From positions 1,116,001 to 1,180,000 of the forward strand of contig JAUFOR010000001.1 of the NCBI GenBank assembly GCA_040285745.1: DNA of 64,000 nt, written 5' to 3'. Below, one piece after another: positions 20,849-31,530 of this stretch (position 1 is its first letter; each line of letters starts with the position of its first letter). Source of the stretch: Barthelona sp. PCE (Eukaryota; Metamonada: BaSk clade). The position numbers and the translations under genes were made by a program. The notes under the pieces are model-generated. The model ran no database searches, was not told where the DNA came from, and was given only the letters and a program-made list of their open reading frames with translations.

Positions 20849-22237
20849 TTACTTGGTCATAGAAATACTGAAATACGGCAACATCACAGCACCAGACCTC
20901 GCCATCTTGTACTTCTCAATGTCTCTGGGATTGGGAAAAAACACAGTGCCGGAGACAGAACAAGCAGGAAACAAAACCGGTGGGGGATGGCAGCAACACT
21001 TTGGAATGATACAATCTGTATTTCTAGGGATCTTATCGAAGAGATACATGAGGTTACCGGTGGACAGGGTGAGCAAAGCACTACGGAGATGAATTCTGGA
21101 TTCCGAAGTATGAAGTACTTCATCCTCGTCCTCATCATCTCTCGACTCGGTGACAATTATGAAACTGTCACTTGTCCCGATGCAAGGCGTAGTATCTTCA
21201 TCATCCAGGTTATAATGAACATCAACAGGATGAAGAACCAAGTACCGAATAGTGTTCAGAGCCAGATACAAATATCCAGCGTGCATGCGTTCATCGACGC
21301 TGTGAGGGGTCACATCTTCGTCAGGATTGTAATGAGATGGCATCTTGTGAAACAATTCGAAAAAACTGGAAGTTGGCATTCGAGTTTTTGGGGGTGACAG
21401 GATACGCAAAACAGATAAGGTCTGGAAAAGATAAGCAAAGTCAAATTCCAACCTATGATCGACTAACTTCAAATACATATCGAACGAACCCTTAACAACA
21501 GGAATTACAAAGTCTTTCCCGTTATGATTTATGTTAACATGCAGGTACTTATCGACTCCGGTACCGCACCGAATGCTAAACTTATAGTTAGACGATTTCC
21601 CATTTGCAATTTTAATGTTAAAGCCAGTATAATCAGGTGCTGTAACAGGCTTGGTAACCGTAAACTTTGAATCATCGTTAAAGAACCTATAGATGATACT
21701 AGTGATCATTGGGAGCGAAAGGTCCTGGAACGATTTGTCCTTCCTGAAATGATCGATACAAACCAAGGCGGGATGAACATAATCTCGTTCAAACACGAAC
21801 TGGTCATGATAACGGGCAAACTCGGCATAATACATAACGTTTCTACCCATGGTTGGATCAGAAACGAATGTATTAAACATGTTACGCAGATCGGAAATGG
21901 AATCACCAGACAACAAACACACAAGGCCGTTGGTAAAACGATACGGATCATAATAACCGATACGAACATGCACCCCTTGCTCATCAAGATCATAATCATA
22001 ACGAGCAGAGGCCAATAGATCAGGAGCAACATCATCAATAGGACCATCAACAACATCACGGCCACCGGTGGGACCATATACAACAGTAGATACATTCTGC
22101 TGTTTGGAAGAAGGACCTTCAGACGTTGCAACATCAACAGCTTTGCGTTTGCGACGAGCAATTGCACCGTTAGTAGACTCTTCTTCAGATCTGTTTGCTT
22201 TGTCATGTGGCTTCAAGTCAAACCTATCTTTTGTCAT
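20849..22237 (-). CDS. Element-encoded 462-residue protein, paralogue of the broken neighbour
   Basis: An intact frame from the ATG at 22237. The N-terminus is charged with a basic cluster (ARRKRKAVD), possibly a nuclear signal. A middle region (residues about 90-270) is followed by the part shared with the neighbour (FAYLFQTLSVLRILSP, SFFELF, STGNLMYLFDK). Near the C-terminus is a cluster of cysteines and histidines (CIIPKCCCHPPP), also present in variant form in the neighbour (CFKDCHGH...ICGTCC), which may bind metal. The two genes lie in tandem on the minus strand, opposite to the large element gene, within the same repeat-bounded unit. I do not recognise the family; a DNA-binding or accessory role for the element is a guess. 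Confidence 0.75.
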   Translation of the reverse strand: MTKDRFDLKPHDKANRSEEESTNGAIARRKRKAVDVATSEGPSSKQQNVSTVVYGPTGGRDVVDGPIDDVAPDLLASARYDYDLDEQGVHVRIGYYDPYRFTNGLVCLLSGDSISDLRNMFNTFVSDPTMGRNVMYYAEFARYHDQFVFERDYVHPALVCIDHFRKDKSFQDLSLPMITSIIYRFFNDDSKFTVTKPVTAPDYTGFNIKIANGKSSNYKFSIRCGTGVDKYLHVNINHNGKDFVIPVVKGSFDMYLKLVDHRLEFDFAYLFQTLSVLRILSPPKTRMPTSSFFELFHKMPSHYNPDEDVTPHSVDERMHAGYLYLALNTIRYLVLHPVDVHYNLDDEDTTPCIGTSDSFIIVTESRDDEDEDEVLHTSESRIHLRSALLTLSTGNLMYLFDKIPRNTDCIIPKCCCHPPPVLFPACSVSGTVFFPNPRDIEKYKMARSGAVMLPYFSISMTK

Positions 22238-22956
22238 CGTTTAACGTAATTCAACAAGGGAAACAAATGATAAATAAGAAAGTAAGTTGAAAGCAGGTTA
22301 TTGGAGAAAATACAAATAAACACCCCTGGGAGATGTATACACAAGATTAACACTCGTACAAGGTCAATAATATATTGACCAAGCATATACAACAATATTA
22401 CCAAAAAGCTCACATAAAGTTATAATACACAAATAACCCGGCCTAAGCCGAGTTACCAGGAAATTAAGGTAATGTACAACAAATAATATACACAAGAATT
22501 AGGACATGATACCATAAACAATATTTTCATCCTTTACACACAATTTCTCATTTCTAAAACACTGAAACGTAGGATTCATACGTAATTGTGCACGAAAATG
22601 GAGGAGATCACAGTGAAAACAAACCTCATAAAAAAACAAATATTATAACATCACACTTCATCAAATATACGAAGAGTAAGCACTGAAAGCGGGCAATTTA
22701 CAGCGCAGCGAGTACAATTATGATGGGTTGACCAGCACAAACCCCTTATAACGAGAGTTTGCTTTTTCGTCATCACACTTTCACGTTTCATGTGAAAAAA
22801 TCATAGTAGTACACTCACAGCGCAAGAGGGGCCACTTTAATATGGATGTTTTACATTTCAATTTTCACAACTTTCTGGGGTATTAATTTATAATAATCAA
22901 ATTTAATTGCGTATAGCCATTGTATATATTTACATACCAGTACATAGCGCTACCTA
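22238..22956. other. Non-coding stretch upstream of the 462-residue gene
   Basis: AT-rich, about 720 bp, inside the element and not shared with the short units. No open frame, RNA gene or repeat is evident. Confidence 0.4.
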
Positions 22957-23431
22957 TTATACTTTTTTTGGAAGTAGGCAATTAATCATTTTTGATTTTC
23001 TTTTTTATAAATGAGGAGACAGGCCTCATACAATGGGTTACACTTCATATTGAGGTTGGTGGAAGATTTGGAATTGGAAAATATTTTTCAGAAAACATTT
23101 TGTAATCCAATAACAATAAGATAAACAAGCATGACATTACAATCGTATCCCTGTTAGGAAGATCTTGCAGTTGATTTTGAACAGAGAATGGAATAGAACA
23201 TATGCTGGTGTTATTACCAGTTTTCCTATTTATTCTAGTTGTACTGCTGCTTAGTAATTGAAATACGAGATGTATGACTTACAAACTGAAGATGGTAGCC
23301 CGTATGCGGCACCATGACCTCTGTAAAGAATCTCCTACTATCCTTTACTAATCGTTCATAGTTTTCTATGGGCATTACTTACAGTAGCAGGACCCCTCCA
23401 CCAAAAGCTTTTTGAAAAGGCAGAGTCTGCC
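22957..23431. repeat. Right-end repeat sequence of the element
   Basis: This block begins TTATACTTTTTTTGGAAG and ends with the palindrome GGCAGAGTCTGCC (23419-23431). Close copies lie at about 24540-25017 and 26137-26604. Each copy is followed at once by the tRNA-derived left-end start ACTGAGCTATCCGGAG. Confidence 0.9.
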
Positions 23432-25017
23432 GACTGAGCTATCCGGAGCAAACCTCCATTTTGAGTATTTTGGTCGTTTGACGGAAATGTTGCAACGAAA
23501 GTGTCAAGTATCAAATTGGTTATTCACAATTATGGTTGGTTTTCTCGTCCATCTCACGTAATTAAGGGTTAAGTATATTGAAAATAGTGACGTGATCAAA
23601 CGGTAGAGACCCGCCATCGATTAAAAATTACTAATTAGTTTTAATATTTTTGAAAAATTTTATAATTATTCATTGTTTAAAATAAGCTTGATTTGGGCCA
23701 TACCACTAATGTACATACATACACAAATGGATTGTGAGATAATTTAGGGGAATAGAACGTATGTGTGTGTATTTTAATTTTTCACGTTTAATGGTTTCAT
23801 GATTAGTTTATTTGAACCATATAGGTACTAGTTTTTCAAATGTCTACGGGTGTAAACGAGAATGTTGACTCACCACACACACACGTAAATCTTTTACAAA
23901 AAACTTACTGCTAAGAACGTATTTTTATATTTTTACACACCTTTATCGGGCATCATGTCTCGGGTTACACACTAAATGCTTGCGAAAGGACACTTTTACT
24001 GTCATGTGGGCATAGAACATTTCTGAATGTATGGTTATGTATTTCAAGCTATTCTGTTGTTCGGGGGTCACCGATGTGCACGTTTTACACAAAATAACAG
24101 AGGAAAGATGCGTTAGTCACAACAGGTAAGAACCCTGTTTTCAGTTTTTTCATCTTCTTTCCCTTAGTTTTTTATATATTCTTCTTTGGAAAAGCTCTTA
24201 TGCAACAACGTGAAACAGTTCCCAGGTATCTTAACGGGGAACATTTCGCATTTTGTTTTATCACCGTTTTCACGGATTACTCAAAATCCCCACGGGCATC
24301 ACAGCAGCGAGGACGGGCGCTTTGGCGAAGAGGGCAACTATTTGGACGGCATTGGGCTGTTATTTTTTATTCAGTGCAACCTTGTTTGACTACAACTCAG
24401 TGGCTGTTGAAGCATATAAATTGGCTGTTTCAGTGTGGACGAGCACGGGTTTTCGTGACACGGGCATACTGCGCACGTAATTGAAGTTTTAGATTTTTTA
24501 ATTGAACTTTCCAATGTTTCGTACAGGAATTACTAATATTTATACTTTTTTTGGAAGTAGGCAATTAATCATTTTTGATTTTCTTTTTTATAAATGAGGA
24601 GACAGGCCTTATACAATGGGTTACACTTCATATTGAGGTTGGTGGAAGATTTGGATTAGGAAAAAATATTTTTCAGAAAACATTTTGTAATCCTATAACA
24701 ATAAGATAAACAAGCATGACATTACAATCGTATCCCTGTTAGGAAGATCTTGCAGTTGATTTTGAACAGAGAATGGAATAGAACATATGCTGGTGTTATT
24801 ACCAGTTTTCCTATTTATTCTAGTTGTACTGCTTAGTAATTGAAATACGAGATGTATGGACTTCCAAACTGAAGATGGTAGCCCGTATGCGGCACCACCA
24901 TGACCTCTGTAAAGAATCTCCTACTATCCTTTACTAATCGTTCATAGTTTTCTATGGGCATTACTTACAGTAGCAGGACCCCTCCACCAAAAGCTTTTTG
25001 AAAAGGAAGAGTCTTCC
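23432..25017 (+). mobile_element. Short unit A (1.59 kb): left end, 94-codon frame, right end
   Basis: The left-end copy (to about 24240) is joined through a roughly 300-bp middle segment to a right-end copy (about 24540-25017). The middle segment is not present in the large element. The frame at 24200-24484 starts with the same MQQRETVPRYLNGE as the large protein and then diverges at once into an arginine-rich sequence (residues about 33-49), ending at a TAA. Another frame through the same bases is also open for 75 codons, so the true product, if any, is unclear. This is most simply a non-autonomous derivative of an element variant that differs from the one at 14.2-23.4 kb. Confidence 0.7.
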
Positions 25018-26604
25018 TACTGAGCTATCCGGAGCAAACATCCATTTTGAGTATTTTGGTCGTTTGACGGAAATATTGCAACGAAAGTGTTAAGTATCAA
25101 ATTGGTTATTCACAATTACGGTTGGTTTTCTCGTCCATCTCACGTAATTAAGGGTTAAGTATACCGAAAATAGTGTTGTAATCAAACGGTAGAGACCCAC
25201 AGTTAGTTAAAAATTACTAATTAGTATTAATTTTTTTGAGAAATTTTATAATTGTTCTTTGTTTAAAATAAACTTGATTTGGGCCATACCACTAATGTAC
25301 ATTCATACAATACACAAATGGATTGTGAGATAATTTAGGGGAATAGAACGTATGTGTGTATTTCAATTTTTCACGTTTAATGGTTTCATGATTAGTTTAT
25401 TTGAACCATATAGGTACTAGTTTTTCAAATGTCTACGGGTGTAAACGAGAATGTTGACTCACCACACACACACGTAAATCTTTTACAAAAAACTTACTGC
25501 TAAGAACGTATTTTTATATTTTTACACACCTTTATCGGGCATCATGTCCCGGGTTACACACCAAATGCGTGCGAAAGGACACTTTTACTGTCATGGGCAT
25601 AGAGCATTTCTGCATGCGTGGTTATGTATTTCAAGCTATTCTGTTGTTCGGGGGCCGCCGATGTGCACGTTTTACACAAAATAGCAGAGGAAAGATGCAT
25701 TAGTCACAACAGGTAAGAACCCTGTTTTCAGTTTTTTCATCTTCTTTCCCTTAGTTTTTTATATATTCTTCTTTGGAAAAGCTCTTATGCAACAACGTGA
25801 AACAGTTCCCAGGTATCTTAACGGGGAACATTTCGCATTTTGTTTTATCACCGTTTTCACGGATTACTCAAAATCCCCACGGGCATCACAGCAGCGAGGA
25901 CGGGCGCTTTGGCGAAGAGGGCAACTATTTGGACGGCATTGGGCTGTTATTTTTTATTCAGTGCAACCTTGTTTGACTACAACTCAGTGGCTGTTGAAGC
26001 ATATAAATTGGCTGTTTCAGTGTGGACGAGCACGGGTTTTCGTGACACGGGCATACTGCGCACGTAATTGAAGTTTTAGATTTTTTAATTGAACTTTCCA
26101 ATGTTTCATACAGGAATTACTAATATTTATACTTTTTTTGGAAGTAGGCAATTAATCATTTTTGATTTTCTTTTTTATAAATGAGGAGACAGGCCTTATA
26201 CAATGGGTTACACTTCATATTGAGGTTGGTGGAAGATTTGGATTAGGAAAAAATATTTTTCAGAAAACATTTTGTAATCCTATAACAATAAGATAAACAA
26301 GCATGACATTACAATCGTATCCCTGTTAGGAAGATCTTGCAGTTGATTTTGAACAGAGAATGGAATAGAACATATGCTGGTGTTATTACCAGTTTTCCTA
26401 TTTATTCTAGTTGTACTGCTTAGTAATTGAAATACGAGATGTATGGACTTCCAAACTGAAGATGGTAGCCCGTATGCGGCACCACCATGACCTCTGTAAA
26501 GAATCTCCTACTATCCTTTACTAATCGTTCATAGTTTTCTATGGGCATTACTTACAGTAGCAGGACCCCTCCACCAAAAGCTTTTTGAAAAGGAAGAGTC
26601 TTCC
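25018..26604 (+). mobile_element. Short unit B (1.59 kb), nearly identical to unit A
   Basis: Head-to-tail copy of unit A. The predicted 94-residue frame (25787-26071) is identical in protein sequence, and right ends and middle segments differ by only a base or so. The left-end parts differ by more scattered changes. Near identity points to recent duplication or ongoing homogenisation. Confidence 0.8.
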
Positions 26605-27330
26605 TACTGAGCTATCCGGAGCAAACATCCATTTTGAGTATTTTGGTCGTTTGACGGAAATATTGCAACGAAAGTGTTAAGTATCAAATTGGTTATTCAC
26701 AATTACGGTTGGTTTTCTCGTCCATCTCACGTAATTAAGGGTTAAGTATACCGAAAATAGTGTTGTAATCAAACGGTAGAGACCCACAGTTAGTTAAAAA
26801 TTACTAATTAGTATTAATTTTTTTGAGAAATTTTATAATTGTTCTTTGTTTAAAATAAACTTGATTTGGGCCATACCACTAATGTACATTCATTTATAAA
26901 TAGATTGTGAGATAATTTAGGGGAATAGAGCGTATGTGTGTATTTTATTTTTTCACGTTTAATGGTTGCATGATTAGTGTATTTTAACCATATAGGTACT
27001 AGTTTTTCAAATGTCTACGGGTGTAAACGAGAATGTTGACTCACCACACACACACGTAAATCTTTTACAAAAAACTTACTGCTAAGAACGTATTTTTATA
27101 TTTTTACACACCTTTATCGGGCATCATGTCCCGGGTTACACACCAAATGCGTGCGAAAGGACACTTTTACTGTCATGGGCATAGAGCATTTCTGCATGCG
27201 TGGTTATGTATTTCAAGCTATTCTGTTGTTTGGGGGCCGCCGATGTGCACGTTTTACACAAAATAACAGAGGAAAGATGCGTTAGTCACAACAGGTAAGA
27301 ACCCTGTTTTCAGTTTTTTCATCTTCTTTC
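26605..27330 (+). mobile_element. Truncated third left-end copy
   Basis: It starts with the tRNA-derived sequence and follows the left-end repeat to about 27330, where homology stops in the T-rich stretch ahead of the expected start codon. The sequence beyond (from GTGGCAGCATGTGG) is unrelated to the other units. This marks the right border of the array. Confidence 0.8.
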
Positions 27331-27609
27331 CAGTGGCAGCATGTGGCCGCCTCAGGATTGCTAGTAAGTACGCTTTTCCAAAAATTACTTCTCAATTCAC
27401 TTTTTATTATTTCTAAATAAACATACAATCGGACATATACTTCAAACAAAAAAAAATATATAGGCGTGCAAAAATTGAACCTAAGACCTTTTGGTTGAAA
27501 ATTCAAATGATGTATGAGAGATAAAAATAAAATTGATTAATACGGAAATTAACAACAGTAATATTATTGTGAAAGTTAACAATATTTATCAAAGAACCAA
27601 AACCAAAAA

Positions 27610-27681
27610 CTCGAGCGCAGGGAATTGAACCCTGGTCTCCGGTGCGACAGACCGGAATAATAGCCATTATACGACGCCCGA
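27610..27681 (-). tRNA. tRNA-Asp (GTC)
   Basis: On the minus strand the acceptor stem TCGGGCG pairs with CGCTCGA (one G-T pair), with G as discriminator. The anticodon stem CCGGT/ACCGG holds the loop CTGTCGC, anticodon GTC. The T arm is CAGGG-TTCAATT-CCCTG. There is no intron. It lies about 280 bp beyond the right border of the repeat array, so the array sits between two tRNA genes on the same strand. Confidence 0.95.
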
Positions 27682-28134
27682 TGAACTGTTGTTCGGAAAT
27701 AACTCTAAATTTTGATCAAGATTATATTTATAAACACCGTTTTTTGAGCTCTCGTCGTATATTAAGACTACAGTATTTTTATACATTCTGTGTTGGTTTA
27801 AACATGTACTTTAGGAACAAAATTTTGTTGAGAACCCTTTTTATCAATGTTGAAAATTTTTTTTAAAATGTTTAATTATGCTTTTTTCAAACATCAAACA
27901 TCATTTACATATATTTTTTTGTAAAGAAAATCTGAAAATATATATCATAGTAGTATTTAGAAAAAAGGTTCATTTTTTTGCATCTTGTATTTTCACTTTT
28001 TGGTGAACTTTGAAGCATCACACAGTTTTACTCTTTGAAAATAACTCCTTAAACTGAATACTTTGTCTATATTTCAAGACTACGTTAAAAGTGAAAATTC
28101 TCTTATTTACTAAAAATATTAAAAGTTCTTGCAA
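27682..28134. other. AT-rich intergenic stretch
   Basis: About 450 bp, strongly AT-rich with T runs. It is downstream of the 1,131-residue gene and upstream of the tRNA-Asp gene. Nothing further is recognised. Confidence 0.4.
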
Positions 28135-31100
28135 TTATCTTAAGAAATCAGCTAAAGACATCTTAATAGCACCACTACCGCCGAAACCACTAGAATTTAG
28201 CTGTTGCTGTTGCTGACTAGGTTGTTCATTCTTCTTACGCTCCTTCTTAATGATTGTTGTATAAAACTGCTCAAGATCCCTATATTTATCAAATTCTGAT
28301 TTAGGTCGAGTATATCGAACACCCCCAATCAAATCCTGAAGTATAGGATACAAACAACCTGCCTGAGAGTATATTGCAATCATTTCTTTTGAAATATCGT
28401 AATTAAATATCACATCAAACTGATTATAATTAATTGATGGGTTTTCTTCTGTGCCAATAAATCCTTCCATTGTAGTAACTGCAAGTTTCTTATCAACACC
28501 CTTCTGTTTGACCAGTTTTTCACATAATCGAATGATGAATTGACGATCTGGGATAGATCTTGTTTGGTCGGTTAAGTTCTGGAAAAATATCCTTAGAGCA
28601 CTTAAAAAGGTTGTTTTAGATGCAAAAACAAGTCTGAATAACTCAATCACAGGTCTTAAATCAGTACTCATCGTTGTCAACGGAACATACGGTTTGAAAG
28701 CACAAAATACAGCATACAAATCATAATGCACTTGTAACTCCAAATCTGGTGTGATCTTGGTTGCGCTTGTGGCTATGCACTGTGTAAAGAAGCGTAAGAC
28801 GTAAACTTGCAATAGTTGAATCATAATATCAGGTATTAATTTATCCAAGTGTGCTACATCCAAGTCGATCATACGGTCGTTGATGAACTGCAAGATGCAG
28901 AAAAGAGCCCGATCCATTGGTGACTCCTGGGCTTCATCGAAGGTTACAGGAGCAAAAATTCTCATGCTTTCAAGATTATCAAAGTCAGCAATGAATGTAG
29001 GCGGCAACTCTGATGCGTCAGCCATCGTTGCCTTGATATTGTGCTCGATAAACGATATAAATTTAAATGTGGAAGTTTTTGCAGTAACCTGGAAGCCTAC
29101 ATGATTCTCTCCGAAAAAATCAAGCAATGTGCTCTCTAAAGACGTCAAAAAGCAAAACACAAGCGTCTTGCGCAGCCTGTTGAGCGTCTGGTTCAACGTA
29201 CGTCCGATACTGTCAATCTTCTTCTGTAAATGTGTCTTGAAAACGTTGTAGCGCACATCGTATATTTCAACGTCTGTTCCCATAGACTCGTAGAACGCGC
29301 TGATATGCATCAATTGGTCCTCCTTAAAGTCTGGGAGCATATTCTTGAACGACACCATGTCATTAATGCTCAAAATCCAGAAATGTGGAGTCACTGACGA
29401 TATAGCACGCGATCTGTTGTTATATTCAGCGAAAAAACGATGCAGTTGATCAAGACAGGTCATGGTAACAAAGAAAGTCAGGATATCACAGCCTGAAAAC
29501 TGTTGGACACGGATTCCTTCCACTGCACTATTGATGATCATGAGCAAAGTTGTTGGTGTCACAGTGCGCTCCAATGTGTGTTGAGCCTGATGACCAATTC
29601 TTAAACACTCTGGAAGACAACCATCTTCCATAAACATAGATAGAACCGGCATTGAACACTGTGCGTACTCCGACAGCAGTTCACGCTCGGTCATTTCACA
29701 AAAATTAAAAAAATCACTGCTAGGTGTGGGATCTTCAATGTTGAAAGCAAATCTGGAATCTGGTAAGTACTGGGAGAACGCAATATCAATTGCAGAGTCC
29801 ATCTTACGCGTCAACGACCGCTGCAACAGCTCAATGTAACGCTGATAAATGGGAAAGAAGGAGTCACTGAAGTTATGGAAACCGTATAGGTAATCATCTG
29901 TTACCTCTTCCGGTTTCTCGTAAGAAACAACAAGAGGTTCATCATTAACAATTGTGTAACCAGGCTTGATGGTTGGAAACTCCCAATCATCCAAAACTTC
30001 TGGATCACACAATAATAAACCAATTTCCATCATTAAGTCATCACGGGATGCTCCAAAATCAGATAAAAACTCAACAATAGATAGCAAATTGAACGAAAAA
30101 ACATTAAACTCTCGTTCATCATCAGGATACATGTGCTCACTATCAATATTATAATCATTTTTAATGGTTGAATCAATGAATGCATCCAGCTTCTTTTCAA
30201 GCATTTTATGTGCCTTTTCAAGGAAATTACGCCAATAACGAGGATGTTTAATATCTAAACGACAATGAATTTTTGTTAACAACAAAGTATCAATATCATC
30301 ATAATCTAACATAGATAATTCATCTAAAAAGTGCTTAAACGAGCGGACACCACTGGCCTTGAGTAGGGGTTCAAGTTTTTGTTGTTGTTGGGTGTTGCAT
30401 AGTTGAGTAAATAAATTGGTATTAGCATTAGACTGAATAAGATGAAAAATAAACATATCATGCTGAGGAAAACATGGTGCAAGATCAAAATACGTACTTT
30501 TTATGACATCACAAAGATCTTGAACACAATCTATAAAATCTGGAATTGATTTAGCTTCGAGAAAGATATTATTGCAATTTTCTAATGAAGTGTGACGACA
30601 GTGATTCATGAGCATGGTCATAACATCAAATTGAACATGGCGAGAGCCTTGAAATATGTCGATAGCTTTCGCCAACGTAATTTTTTCAAGAATATTAAAT
30701 CGCATCTTTGCTGCTGATCTGATATCCTCAGGACGCGAGTTATCTTCACAAATTTCTTTTAATAACAATAATTCATCAAAACAAAGTGAAAAAATTTTTG
30801 TTTGCAATCCCAATTTCTCTTGCTCAATCAATTCACGCTGACAGACAATCGCCTTCGCAATGAGATGCTGTGGGGTATCATTAGGCTCAAGAACAGCAGA
30901 AAAAAACTTGTTTGTGATCTCTGTCAAATCTGTGTGACTATTAAGTGAATCATACGTGGCATCCTTTGTGTTGAATGCAAAGGGGACATCGCGGTAGTCA
31001 CGGACCGGGCAGAGAAGAGTGAGGGGCTCAATTTCATCGTTATCAACATACATCTTTGTTAAGCAGCTGTTGAGGAGCTCTTTTCTGTATTCAATGAGTT

Positions 31101-31530
31101 TTAAGTAGTAATTATGCAGTGAGGGGAAGCGCAGAACATAGTTGTCTGTGTTGAGCTCATGCAGCAAAGCTTTTTTCAGTTTGTAAAACTTGTTAAGGAT
31201 TGTCAGAAACTTTTCAACTTCTAGGAGGTTGTCTCTCAGGATGCTTGCGGTCTTAATGGCATCAAAATTCTCGAGAGTGTCCAGAGCGGTATCAAATGAC
31301 TGCAAACTTTCAGAATAACTGGATCTCGCATGTTTAATATGGTTGGACGTGCTGACAGAGTCGAGACACTCCTTGATATTGGTAAGATGGATGCTAACCT
31401 TTGAAAATCGTTGTTCTCTCGCTATTGAGCATTCCTTTGATAGTTCAGCGATTTCTGTGTTCAGGTCCTCAAGGGTGCGCTTACCATCCAGGTAATGCTG
31501 CACGCCAGACTTTTTAAGGTTCTTGCTCAT
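28135..31530 (-). CDS. Long all-helical protein, possibly a vesicle-tethering (CATCHR-type) subunit
   Basis: The ATG at 31530 gives 1,131 residues with no membrane segment or signal peptide. The N-terminal 100 residues are coiled coil (LEDLNTEIAELSKEC), followed by a helical region resembling the N-terminal part of exocyst, COG or GARP subunits (VEKFLTILNKFYKLKKALL, then FPSLHNYYLKLIEYRKELL) and then long helical bundles. The C-terminus has a lysine-rich segment, a short glutamine run and a closing SLADFLR. The size and layout fit CATCHR tethers, but I see no diagnostic motif, so the family and the identity of the subunit are guesses. It diverges from the FKBP gene across a 284-bp spacer. Confidence 0.7.
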   Translation of the reverse strand: MSKNLKKSGVQHYLDGKRTLEDLNTEIAELSKECSIAREQRFSKVSIHLTNIKECLDSVSTSNHIKHARSSYSESLQSFDTALDTLENFDAIKTASILRDNLLEVEKFLTILNKFYKLKKALLHELNTDNYVLRFPSLHNYYLKLIEYRKELLNSCLTKMYVDNDEIEPLTLLCPVRDYRDVPFAFNTKDATYDSLNSHTDLTEITNKFFSAVLEPNDTPQHLIAKAIVCQRELIEQEKLGLQTKIFSLCFDELLLLKEICEDNSRPEDIRSAAKMRFNILEKITLAKAIDIFQGSRHVQFDVMTMLMNHCRHTSLENCNNIFLEAKSIPDFIDCVQDLCDVIKSTYFDLAPCFPQHDMFIFHLIQSNANTNLFTQLCNTQQQQKLEPLLKASGVRSFKHFLDELSMLDYDDIDTLLLTKIHCRLDIKHPRYWRNFLEKAHKMLEKKLDAFIDSTIKNDYNIDSEHMYPDDEREFNVFSFNLLSIVEFLSDFGASRDDLMMEIGLLLCDPEVLDDWEFPTIKPGYTIVNDEPLVVSYEKPEEVTDDYLYGFHNFSDSFFPIYQRYIELLQRSLTRKMDSAIDIAFSQYLPDSRFAFNIEDPTPSSDFFNFCEMTERELLSEYAQCSMPVLSMFMEDGCLPECLRIGHQAQHTLERTVTPTTLLMIINSAVEGIRVQQFSGCDILTFFVTMTCLDQLHRFFAEYNNRSRAISSVTPHFWILSINDMVSFKNMLPDFKEDQLMHISAFYESMGTDVEIYDVRYNVFKTHLQKKIDSIGRTLNQTLNRLRKTLVFCFLTSLESTLLDFFGENHVGFQVTAKTSTFKFISFIEHNIKATMADASELPPTFIADFDNLESMRIFAPVTFDEAQESPMDRALFCILQFINDRMIDLDVAHLDKLIPDIMIQLLQVYVLRFFTQCIATSATKITPDLELQVHYDLYAVFCAFKPYVPLTTMSTDLRPVIELFRLVFASKTTFLSALRIFFQNLTDQTRSIPDRQFIIRLCEKLVKQKGVDKKLAVTTMEGFIGTEENPSINYNQFDVIFNYDISKEMIAIYSQAGCLYPILQDLIGGVRYTRPKSEFDKYRDLEQFYTTIIKKERKKNEQPSQQQQQLNSSGFGGSGAIKMSLADFLR

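Larger units (their letters stand above)
14185..23431 (+). mobile_element. Putative large mobile element (about 9.2 kb), first unit of a head-to-tail array
   Basis: Boundaries are inferred from repeats. The left end (about 14185-14990) recurs at 23433-24240, 25019-25830 and 26606-27330. The right end (about 22957-23431) recurs at about 24540-25017 and 26137-26604. Between them lie a 1,273-residue gene on the plus strand and two paralogous genes on the minus strand. The left end starts inside the 5' half of the tRNA-Tyr gene; the right end finishes with a 13-bp near-palindrome. The arrangement (left end, genes, right end, then left end again) is what a tandem integrated element would give. No terminal inverted repeats or target-site duplication were recognised, so the class is open. 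Confidence 0.6.

Noticed and set aside
14202-27330. LTR retrotransposon interpretation of the repeats
   Set aside because: No reverse transcriptase, integrase, primer-binding site or polypurine tract was seen; the tRNA sequence is a 5' half in the flank, not a primer site complementary to a tRNA 3' end.
27330-27370. tRNA-like stretch GTGGCAGCATGTGG ... CCTCAGGATT
   Set aside because: It resembles parts of a D arm and shares ten bases with tRNA-Tyr, but acceptor, anticodon and T stems cannot be formed.
27470-27530. Possible tRNA 3' half (minus strand, GGTTCAATT)
   Set aside because: The T stem does not pair and no 5' acceptor strand is present; the match is to the T loop alone.
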